From DASTCC01 sp035711465 (GTDB lineage Bacteria; Acidobacteriota; Vicinamibacteria; Vicinamibacterales; SCN-69-37): a stretch of 10,734 nucleotides of DNA. A model generated the notes under the pieces. It ran no database searches. It worked only from the letters and a program-made list of their open reading frames with translations, and was not told the DNA's origin. Both the position numbers and the translations under genes were made by a program. Shown one piece after another: positions 1-5,633 of the stretch (position 1 is the first letter of the stretch; each line of letters begins with the position of its first letter). Location of the stretch: NCBI GenBank assembly GCA_035711465.1, contig DASTCC010000327.1:1-10734 (forward strand), given 5' to 3'.

Positions 1-904
1 GGATCGGCAACCCAGACAGCCAGGCCGTCACGAGCAATACGCCGATCAGCGACACCGTCAGTTCGAGCTTGAGCGAATTGCGCAATGGCCGCGTCCGGCC
101 CGTTGCCGCGGCCGCTGGTACGAGGCGCTGCCAGTTGCGCCAACCAATCGCCGCGACGCTGGCGACCAGCGTCAGCTTCACCAGCAGCGTTCGTCCGTAC
201 GGCGTCGTCCAGAGCGCGTCGAGGGGCGCGATGTGCTCGACGGCCAGGATCGCGCCGGACGCGATCAGCAGTCCGGCGCCCGAAAGCGCGAGTGGCGAGA
301 AGCGGCGCAGCAGCGCTGTCAGCGTCTCGACCGACGTCGAGTCGTCGCGCCACATCAGCCAGGTCGCGCGCGCCAGCACCGCAAGCGCGCCGATCCACAG
401 TCCCGCGCCGGCGAGATGGGTCGCGTGCAGCAGCCAGTTCAGCACGCCGTCTCCGGCGCCGTGTCCGATGAGCGGCACGCTGAGCGCGGCGAGCAACGCC
501 GCGGCGATCGCCATCGCGCCGCGCCTTGCCGGTCGCATGACCGCGGCGAGCGTCAGGATCAACGCGACAACAGCGGCGCCGGCCGCGATCGTCCACGTCT
601 GTCCCCATCGCGTGCCGGTCGTCAGAATCGCGAGGTTGTCGGCGTCGAGCCAGTCGGCGAGGCCGAACCAGCTCACGGCCTGCGCGACGAGGACCGCGGC
701 CAGTCCGAGTGTCAGCAGCAGCGCGCCGGCAGCGCCGAGCCGCGCGACGTTGTCGCCCGTATGTTGTGCCGGCGATGCACGAAGAATGTCGGCGCGCCGC
801 AGCAGCGCCGACGCGCCCGCACTGCCGACGATGAGGAGCGCGCCGATCCAGACCAGCCAGCGCGCGAGCGCCAGCGTGATGCCGGCGGCTGTCAGATCAC
901 CCAC
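1..904 (-). CDS. copD: CopD-family copper resistance membrane protein, 3' end cut by the window edge
   Basis: Reading the minus strand from a GTG at 904 gives 301 residues with no stop before the left edge, so the C-terminus is missing. It is an integral membrane protein with about eight hydrophobic segments, starting at residues 11-30, 56-77, 105-123, 130-147, 160-180, 203-224, 240-254 and 282-298. The family hallmarks seen are a His-Gly-Ala at 148-150 and a helix beginning H160-A-T-H163 followed by LAGAGLWIG, matching the CopD/YcnJ copper domain. CopD proteins work with periplasmic CopC to move copper across the inner membrane. The gene starts 15 nt after the copC stop, in the same frame, so the two are surely co-transcribed. 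No good Shine-Dalgarno precedes the GTG (a GGTGA lies about 15 nt upstream, too far), so coupling to copC translation is likely. Family lengths suggest only a short tail is missing. The family call is firm; the exact start is less so. Confidence 0.85.
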   Translation of the reverse strand, partial: MGDLTAAGITLALARWLVWIGALLIVGSAGASALLRRADILRASPAQHTGDNVARLGAAGALLLTLGLAAVLVAQAVSWFGLADWLDADNLAILTTGTRWGQTWTIAAGAAVVALILTLAAVMRPARRGAMAIAAALLAALSVPLIGHGAGDGVLNWLLHATHLAGAGLWIGALAVLARATWLMWRDDSTSVETLTALLRRFSPLALSGAGLLIASGAILAVEHIAPLDALWTTPYGRTLLVKLTLVASVAAIGWRNWQRLVPAAAATGRTRPLRNSLKLELTVSLIGVLLVTAWLSGLPI

Positions 905-919
905 GCGATCGCGAGCGTA

Positions 920-1300
920 TCACCGGGTCGAATACGGCGCGATCGTGAACGGCACCTGGCCGCTCATGACGTGGCCATCGTCGCCGGCGCCGCGCCAGCG
1001 GATGACGTAGGCGCCGGGCGCCAGCGGCTTGCTGAGCGCCGCGGTCATGGATCTCTCGCCGGCGTCGATCGTCGTCTTGCCGATCGCGATCTCGCTCTTC
1101 TCGTCAGCGGCGAGCCCGAGCTTGAGCTGGCTGACGCCGGCCGCCGGGAGCTGCGAGAACCAGAGCTGGATCTTCTCCGGCGAAACCTCCAGCTTGGCTC
1201 CGGCCGCCGGCGCGCTCTTCACCAGCGCGAAATGACGCGCGGCAGTCGAGACGCCACAGACGATCAGCAGAGCAAGGATGATGACGGCCTGACGACGCAT
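920..1300 (-). CDS. copC: CopC-domain periplasmic copper-binding protein
   Basis: A 126-residue exported protein. Residues 1-20 form a signal peptide (two Arg, then a hydrophobic stretch, then V-S-T-A-A). The rest is a single CopC/CopCD-type beta-sandwich domain: HFALVKSAPAAGAKLEVSP at 23-41, L-W-F-S at 46-49, and the C-terminal copper motif D108-G-H110 followed by V-M-S-G. In characterised CopC proteins Cu(II) is bound by an N-terminal His together with this Asp and His. Here the matching His is residue 23, preceded by Ala-Ala-Arg, so it may not be the first residue after signal cleavage. There is no Met-rich Cu(I) loop. The ATG at 1300 has a GGAG (plus-strand ctcc at 1306-1309) 5 nt upstream, which supports this start. 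copD follows directly, making a copCD pair. The protein is expected in the periplasm, handing copper to CopD. Confidence 0.9.
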   Translation of the reverse strand: MRRQAVIILALLIVCGVSTAARHFALVKSAPAAGAKLEVSPEKIQLWFSQLPAAGVSQLKLGLAADEKSEIAIGKTTIDAGERSMTAALSKPLAPGAYVIRWRGAGDDGHVMSGQVPFTIAPYSTR

Positions 1301-1305
1301 TCACA

Positions 1306-1309
1306 CTCC
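1306..1309 (-). promoter_or_regulatory. Shine-Dalgarno for copC
   Basis: On the minus strand GGAG lies 5 nt before the ATG at 1300. It fixes the copC start and is the only clear ribosome site in the copper pair. Confidence 0.6.
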
Positions 1310-1338
1310 GGGATACCGGGCGGGGAGCCCTCGATCGC

Positions 1339-1370
1339 AGTATATCGGACCGAATCCCGAGGTGTGTCCA
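1339..1370 (-). promoter_or_regulatory. Candidate sigma-70-like promoter for copCD
   Basis: In the 101-bp gap between the ADOP stop and copC, the minus strand has TATACT (plus 1339-1344; 5 of 6 to the -10 consensus) and, 20 nt upstream, TGGACA (plus 1365-1370; 5 of 6 to the -35 consensus). The boxes are good but the 20-nt spacer is longer than the usual 16-18 nt. It would give a leader of about 30 nt and let copCD be transcribed separately from the permease gene. No strong terminator is seen in the gap, only a 5-bp GC stem (AGGGC/GCCCT) without a T-run just after the ADOP stop. Confidence 0.35.
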
Positions 1371-1401
1371 GCGGCTCAATAACCGAGGGCGGCAGGCGGC
1401 C

Positions 1402-3897
1402 CTACTCGTAGCGCAGGGCCCGCATCGGCTCGAGGCGCGACGCGCGATGCGCGGGCACGAAGCCGGCGCCGAGCGCGACCAGCACCAGCACCAGCATCGA
1501 CGCGCCCAGCGCCACCGGGTCGTAGCCTTCGAGCTGGTAGAGGATCGAGCTCGCCGACCAGCCCAGTCCGACCGCCGCCGCCAATCCCAGCGTGCCGCCG
1601 ATCAGGATCATCACCAGCACCTGCCGCAGCACGAGCGCACGCACGCGTCCCGGCGCCGCGCCGAGCGCCATGCGCAATCCGAACTCGCGCGTCCGCTGGC
1701 TCACGGTGTACGCGAGTACGCCGTAGAGCCCGACCGCCGCGAGCACCGTCGCCAGGATCGCGAACGCCGCCGACAGCATCGTCACCAGCCGATCCTGGAA
1801 GACGTTCTCGCGGACCTGCTGCGGCACCGAGCGCAGGTTCTCCACCGGCAGGTTGGGATCGAGGGTGCGGACGAACGGGACGATCGTCTTCATGAACTCG
1901 TTCGGATCGAGCGCCGTGCGCGCGTAGAACGTCACCGATCCGATCGTGTTGTCCTGGCTGTAGGGAATGAAATAGAGCGGCGGCACCGCGTCCTTCACGT
2001 CCGAGTACTTCGCGTCGGCGACGAAACCGACGATCTCCATGTCGAGCTTGCCGCTGCGCCCGGTCTCCATCCGTTTGCCGACGGCCTGACGTCCGAGGCC
2101 GAACTTCTTCGCGAAGGCCTCGTTGACGATCGCGACCTTCGGCGCGTTGAGCGAATCGGAGGTCGTGAACTCGCGGCCGGCGATGAGCGGCACGCCGAGC
2201 GTGCGGAAGTATCCGGGGCCGACCGCATTGAAGCGGGAATTGCGATCGGTGTCGAGTCCGGCTTCGAAGCCTTCCACCATCACGTCGTTGCCCCAGCTGT
2301 TGCCGGAGAGGATCGGCACGAGCGCGGCGGCGACGCTCGTGACGCCGGGCTGCGCCGAGAGCCCTTCCTCGATGCGCCGGAAGAACTGCTGCGATCGCTC
2401 CGGCGTGTAGCCGTTCAGATCCGGCGACACCGAGAAGGTGATCACGCGATCGCCCTCGATGCCGAGGTCGACGCGGCTGACGTTGTAGAGGCTTCGCGTG
2501 AACAGCGCCGCGCCGCCGAGGAGCGCCATCGACATGCCAATCTGGAACGTCGCCAGGGTGGCGCGGAACCATTGCGCGGCGCGGGCGCCCGAGGGCTGCC
2601 CGGTCTGGCCCTTCAGCACGCCGAGCAGGTTCGGCCGCGAGCTGTGGATCGCGGGAAACAGGCCGAACAGCAGGCCGGTGCCGAGCGTGATCGCCGCGGC
2701 GAACGCGAGCACGGTGCCGTCGAGATCGCCGCCGATCGCTTCCGACACCTCTGCGGGCATCGCCGATCGAATCAGCACCATCGTCCATTGCGCGACGAGC
2801 AGCCCGGCGATGCCGCCCAACGCGGCGAGCAGCAGCGCCTCGGTGAGAAGCTGACGGATCAGCGAGCCACGCTTCGCGCCGATCGAGAGCCGGACGGCCA
2901 TCTCGCCCGATCGCGCGGCGGCGCGCGCGAGCAGCAGGTTGGCGATGTTGGCGCAGGCGATCAGCAGCACGAACCCGGTCACCGCCAGCAGCATCGTCAG
3001 CGGCGCCCGCGCTTCGGTGATCACCGAGCTCTGGCCGCGGCGGCCCTCCTCGATCGTGATCGGCTTGGCGCGGAATCGCTTCAGCGTCTCCTCGCTGAGA
3101 CCCTTCTGCAGCGGCGCTTCGATCTCGTTGACGATGGCGCTGTACTGCGGACCGAGCGACGCCCGCGCTTGTTCGATCGACACGCCCCGCTTCAGCCGGG
3201 CGAAGACATAGACCCAGTAGCTGCGCCGGTTCTCGAACGCCTTGATCGTCGGCTGCATCACTTCGCGCATCGTGATCGGCACGAAGATCTGCGGCCGCGC
3301 GCCGATCGTCGTGCCGTCGAAGCCCGCCGGCGCGACGCCGACGATCGTCATCGGCTGGCCGTTGACGATGATGGTGTCGTTCAGCACCGCTTCACTGGCG
3401 TTGAACCGCGTCCGCCAGTAGCGGTGGCTGAGGACGACGACGCGGCCTTCGCCGATCCGCTCGTCGTCGGCCGGGCTGAGCAGGCGGCCGATCGCCGGGC
3501 GAAGTTCGAGCACCGGAAAGTAGCTGCCGGACACGTAGACGGCGTCCGCCGCCCGCGTATCGCCCTTGTACGAGAGGTTCGCGCCGAACAGACGATGCGC
3601 CGCGAGGCCGGTGAACACCGTCTGCTGCTGTTCCAGATCGCGGAACATCGGATAGCTGAAGACGACGCTGCAATCGCCGGCCTGGCTGCAGGACTGCGAA
3701 CCCGGCTTCGGTCCGGGCGCGCTGAGATTCACGAGCGACCACGGATCCGGCGCGGCGACCGGCTTCAGCAGCATCTGGTTGAACAGCGAGAAGATCGCGG
3801 CGGTCGCGCCGATGCCGAGCGCGAGCGAGATGATCGCGACCACGGTCACGAAGGGCGTCTTGCGCAGCGTGCGGAAGGCCAGCCGGATGTTCATCAT
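1402..3897 (-). CDS. ADOP-type duplicated MacB/FtsX-family ABC transporter permease
   Basis: An 831-residue membrane protein made of two MacB-like halves. N-terminal half: R-T-L-R-K-T-P-F, then a transmembrane helix at about 17-43, a MacB periplasmic core domain at about 50-290 (with FSYPMFRDLE near 80-89), and an FtsX block at about 300-425 with the cytoplasmic R-L-S-I-G-A-K loop. Second half: a helix at about 446-470, a second periplasmic core at about 480-700, and an FtsX block at about 705-831 with R-M-A-L-G-A-A, ending ASRLEPMRALRYE. This is the layout of the acidobacterial duplicated orphan permease (ADOP) family. "Orphan" fits, as no ATPase gene lies nearby. MacB relatives drive mechanotransmission or export of periplasmic substrates; the substrate here is unknown. 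Two ATGs (3897, 3894) are possible starts and neither has a clear Shine-Dalgarno. The gene is divergent from the sigma-factor operon. Confidence 0.92.
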   Translation of the reverse strand: MMNIRLAFRTLRKTPFVTVVAIISLALGIGATAAIFSLFNQMLLKPVAAPDPWSLVNLSAPGPKPGSQSCSQAGDCSVVFSYPMFRDLEQQQTVFTGLAAHRLFGANLSYKGDTRAADAVYVSGSYFPVLELRPAIGRLLSPADDERIGEGRVVVLSHRYWRTRFNASEAVLNDTIIVNGQPMTIVGVAPAGFDGTTIGARPQIFVPITMREVMQPTIKAFENRRSYWVYVFARLKRGVSIEQARASLGPQYSAIVNEIEAPLQKGLSEETLKRFRAKPITIEEGRRGQSSVITEARAPLTMLLAVTGFVLLIACANIANLLLARAAARSGEMAVRLSIGAKRGSLIRQLLTEALLLAALGGIAGLLVAQWTMVLIRSAMPAEVSEAIGGDLDGTVLAFAAAITLGTGLLFGLFPAIHSSRPNLLGVLKGQTGQPSGARAAQWFRATLATFQIGMSMALLGGAALFTRSLYNVSRVDLGIEGDRVITFSVSPDLNGYTPERSQQFFRRIEEGLSAQPGVTSVAAALVPILSGNSWGNDVMVEGFEAGLDTDRNSRFNAVGPGYFRTLGVPLIAGREFTTSDSLNAPKVAIVNEAFAKKFGLGRQAVGKRMETGRSGKLDMEIVGFVADAKYSDVKDAVPPLYFIPYSQDNTIGSVTFYARTALDPNEFMKTIVPFVRTLDPNLPVENLRSVPQQVRENVFQDRLVTMLSAAFAILATVLAAVGLYGVLAYTVSQRTREFGLRMALGAAPGRVRALVLRQVLVMILIGGTLGLAAAVGLGWSASSILYQLEGYDPVALGASMLVLVLVALGAGFVPAHRASRLEPMRALRYE

Positions 3898-3967
3898 GGA
3901 AACCGTCGAGATCGAGCGGGAAGCGAAACGCCGTGCCTGAGATTGGACGGCGGGGGCCCTTGAAACG

Positions 3968-3997
3968 TTTATTGTCCGCCTCCGCCCAGCACGTCAA
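3968..3997 (-). promoter_or_regulatory. Candidate promoter for the ADOP permease gene
   Basis: On the minus strand TTGACG (plus 3992-3997; 5 of 6 to TTGACA) is followed after 18 nt by AATAAA (plus 3968-3973; 4 of 6 to TATAAT). It would give a leader of about 65 nt. It is the best-matching housekeeping-type promoter found in this gap. Confidence 0.35.
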
Positions 3998-4025
3998 CCG
4001 CCGGACGCCGGGCGTTGTATACCTC

Positions 4026-4044
4026 CCAGCGAGCGGAACGCTGG
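4026..4044. repeat. Inverted repeat CCAGCG-N7-CGCTGG upstream of the sigma-factor operon
   Basis: A perfect 6-bp dyad with a 7-nt centre ends 26 nt before the AAGGAG ribosome site of the first gene. It could be a repressor site or a small leader hairpin. It has no T-run, so it is not a terminator. Confidence 0.35.
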
Positions 4045-4070
4045 ATCGAGAGCGTCAGAGCGCCGTCTGG

Positions 4071-4076
4071 AAGGAG
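4071..4076 (+). promoter_or_regulatory. Shine-Dalgarno for the small membrane protein gene
   Basis: AAGGAG lies 5 nt before the ATG at 4082. It is the strongest ribosome site in the window and supports this small ORF as a real gene. Confidence 0.7.
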
Positions 4077-4081
4077 TCGTC

Positions 4082-4411
4082 ATGAGGCTGGGCATTCCCG
4101 AGTTGATTATTCTCGTCACCATCTTCCTTGCCCCATTCGTCGGCGCGCTGTACTGGATCTTGTCGAGCCGGCACAAGCGTCTCGGATATCGCTCCTGGCG
4201 CGAGTATCTCCGTGCCGTGCCACGCACTGACGACGAACGCCGCGACGCAGTGGATCTGGCGCTGAAGGGCTTCGTGTTCTGCATGCTCGGCCTGCTGTTT
4301 CCGCCGTTCGTGCTCGTCGGCGTGGTGCCGCTGTTCTACGGCGGCCGCAAGCTCGTCTACGCCGCGCTCGGCCTCGGCCTCGTTGACGATGGGATCGCGC
4401 CACGCGCGTGA
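4082..4411 (+). CDS. Small membrane protein of unknown function, first gene of the sigma-factor operon
   Basis: A 109-residue protein I do not recognise. It begins G-I-P-E-L and has a hydrophobic helix at about 6-27, a basic and polar cytoplasm-like segment at 28-60 (S-R-H-K-R-L-G-Y-R-S-W-R-E-Y-L), and a long second hydrophobic region at about 62-86 with F-P-P-F in its middle, then G-G-R-K and a weak third segment at 89-101. That suggests two or three membrane passes with a charged loop between. It is a genuine gene: it has a strong AAGGAG site, and its stop overlaps the GTG of the sigma gene (GTGA, 4408-4411), so translation is coupled. Its position suggests a link with the sigma/anti-sigma pair, for example as an envelope sensor or a target, but that is inference. 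The function is unassigned. Confidence 0.8.
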   Translation: MRLGIPELIILVTIFLAPFVGALYWILSSRHKRLGYRSWREYLRAVPRTDDERRDAVDLALKGFVFCMLGLLFPPFVLVGVVPLFYGGRKLVYAALGLGLVDDGIAPRA

Positions 4412-4980
4412 GCGAGTCCGATCGGGACCTCGTCGGGGACGTCCGGCGCGGCAACCGCGAGGCCTTCGGTCAGCTCGTCCGGAAATACCAGGGCCGGCTG
4501 TTTGGACTCGTGCTGATGATGGTGCGCGAGCCGGCCGGGGCCGAGGAAGTGACGCAGGACGCGTTCGTCCGCGCCTACACGCATCTCGATCGCTACGACG
4601 AGCAGCGACCGTTCTATCCGTGGGTCGCGGCAATCGCCGTGCGGCTGTCCCAGAACCGGCTGCGCGCACACGTCCGCGTCTTGCGCCGGGAAGTCGGTGG
4701 CCCGGAGACCGTGGATGAGCCTGGCGTGAATGCGACGATGCTGTCCGATCTCATCGACGACGAGCGCAGCCGCGCGCTCTGGGAGGCGGTCGCGATGCTG
4801 CCTTCCGGCGAGCGAACGGCCGTCACCTTCTATTACCGCGACGGGCTAACGCTGCCGGACATCGCCCGCGGCCTCGGCGTCACCACCGGCACGATCAAGA
4901 CACTGCTCTTCCGTGCCCGCCGTCATCTGCGCGAACGCCTTGCGCCTGGCGAGGCCCATTCCCGAGAGGCTTCCTCATGA
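4408..4980 (+). CDS. ECF-subfamily RNA polymerase sigma factor
   Basis: A 190-residue sigma-70 family protein of the extracytoplasmic function type, with only regions 2 and 4. Region 2 spans about 14-90: F-G-Q-L-V-R-K-Y-Q at 20-28 and A-E-E-V-T-Q-D-A-F-V-R-A-Y at 45-57 (core binding), then F-Y-P-W-V-A-A-I-A at 69-77 (-10 recognition). Region 4 spans about 125-178: L-P-S-G-E-R at 131-136 and the helix-turn-helix L-P-D-I-A-R-G-L-G-V-T-T-G-T-I-K, ending in L-F-R-A-R-R-H-L-R (-35 recognition). The start is a GTG inside the GTGA overlap with the upstream gene, and the stop overlaps the anti-sigma ATG (ATGA). The usual length for this class is 170-200. It should direct RNA polymerase to a small regulon when freed from the anti-sigma factor encoded next. 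I cannot assign it to a numbered ECF group by eye. Confidence 0.95.
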   Translation: MSESDRDLVGDVRRGNREAFGQLVRKYQGRLFGLVLMMVREPAGAEEVTQDAFVRAYTHLDRYDEQRPFYPWVAAIAVRLSQNRLRAHVRVLRREVGGPETVDEPGVNATMLSDLIDDERSRALWEAVAMLPSGERTAVTFYYRDGLTLPDIARGLGVTTGTIKTLLFRARRHLRERLAPGEAHSREASS

Positions 4981-5483
4981 CTTGCGCGCACGCACTCGAC
5001 GTCATCGACGCCGGCACGTTCATCGATCTCTCACCGGCGACGCTCGCCGCGGCGCGCGATCACGCGCGCACCTGTCCGGCGTGCGGTCCGGCGCTCGCCG
5101 CCGCCGAACGGCTGACGCTCGACCTCGCGGCGCTCGCCGACGTCACGCCGCCGCCGGCGCTCGCCGACGCCGTGCTCGCGCGCGTCGAAAGACTCGACGT
5201 GGACATTGCGACGGCTGACACGGCACCCTCGCCGCGCAAGGCCGGGCTCGTCTTTGCCTGGGCGTCGGTCATCGCAGGGCTGGGCGCCGCGCTCGCAGTG
5301 ATCGTCACCACGCTCGTGCGCAAGCTCACTTCGACAGACCCGTCGGCCGCGACGCAAGCGTCGGGCCTGGCGCCGATGCTGACGGTGTCGCCGGAGCTGC
5401 TGCCGCTCGCGGCGGTGTTGCTCGTGTTCGCTATCGGTCTCTTTGCCTCTGTCGCGGCCCGCGCATCCTTAACAAACACTTAG
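4977..5483 (+). CDS. Membrane-anchored zinc-finger anti-sigma factor
   Basis: A 168-residue protein starting in the ATGA overlap with the sigma gene, the classic arrangement for an ECF sigma and its inhibitor. The N-terminal cytoplasmic part carries the anti-sigma zinc motif H29-A-R-T-C33-P-A-C36 (H-x3-C-x2-C); C3 or H5 is the likely fourth zinc ligand. Hydrophobic helices lie at about 91-113 and 139-161, so the protein probably crosses the membrane twice with both ends inside and only a short external loop (about 114-138). It has no large periplasmic sensor domain, so the signal may come through another protein, possibly the membrane protein encoded first in the operon (inference). The class is clear from motif and context although overall similarity is low, as is usual for anti-sigma factors. 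Confidence 0.85.
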   Translation: MTCAHALDVIDAGTFIDLSPATLAAARDHARTCPACGPALAAAERLTLDLAALADVTPPPALADAVLARVERLDVDIATADTAPSPRKAGLVFAWASVIAGLGAALAVIVTTLVRKLTSTDPSAATQASGLAPMLTVSPELLPLAAVLLVFAIGLFASVAARASLTNT

Positions 5484-5551
5484 CGCGCGTTTAACGACAC
5501 GCCGCGCCGCATCGATCGACGATCCACAGGCAATCGTCACGCCGCCCGCGG

Positions 5552-5581
5552 CTGGCTGCACCACGTCGTCGTCTGGCTGCA
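5552..5581 (+). repeat. Direct repeat CTGGCTGCA, two copies 21 bp apart
   Basis: CTGGCTGCA occurs at 5552-5560 and 5573-5581, on the same face of the helix (two turns apart), in the gap before the exported beta-lactamase-fold-like gene. It may be a tandem regulator site or chance in GC-rich DNA. No convincing promoter hexamers are seen in 5484-5633. Confidence 0.3.
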
Positions 5582-5622
5582 ACGGCCGAACTGTGTGCGC
5601 CGTGGCGACGTTGCTTTGAGGC

Positions 5623-5629
5623 GAGGTGA
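5623..5629 (+). promoter_or_regulatory. Shine-Dalgarno that selects the ATG at 5634
   Basis: GAGGTGA lies 4 nt before the ATG at 5634. It favours this start over an in-frame GTG at 5595, which would add 13 mostly charged residues in front of the signal peptide. Confidence 0.55.
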
Positions 5630-5633
5630 ATCG

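Larger units (their letters stand above)
3898..4081. promoter_or_regulatory. Divergent intergenic region between the permease gene and the sigma-factor operon
   Basis: This 184-bp non-coding stretch holds the control signals for both flanking units. It contains a candidate minus-strand promoter (3968-3997), an 8-bp palindrome AAACGTTT (3963-3970) overlapping its -10 box, a weak plus-strand -10-like TATACC (4018-4023) without a -35, an inverted repeat (4026-4044), and the AAGGAG ribosome site of the first operon gene (4071-4076). No small gene is convincing here. Confidence 0.5.

Noticed and set aside
69..1411. Long plus-strand open frames opposite copD and copC
   Set aside because: Their low-complexity Ala/Ser/Arg composition and the clear CopC/CopD proteins on the minus strand mark them as shadows.
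1447..3963. An 838-codon open frame on the plus strand opposite the permease gene
   Set aside because: It is rich in Arg, His, Asp and Glu with no recognisable domain, as expected for the antisense of a GC-rich gene. The minus strand encodes a complete, well-matched ADOP permease.
4035..4056. A possible ECF-type promoter (GGAAC ... CGTC) in front of the sigma operon, which would mean autoregulation
   Set aside because: The gap between GGAAC and CGTC is 13 nt, shorter than the roughly 16 nt usual for such promoters, and it lies within an inverted repeat that explains part of the match.
5484..5520. A possible terminator after the anti-sigma gene (GCGCG ... CGCGC)
   Set aside because: The loop is about 15 nt and no T-run follows, so it does not look like an intrinsic terminator.
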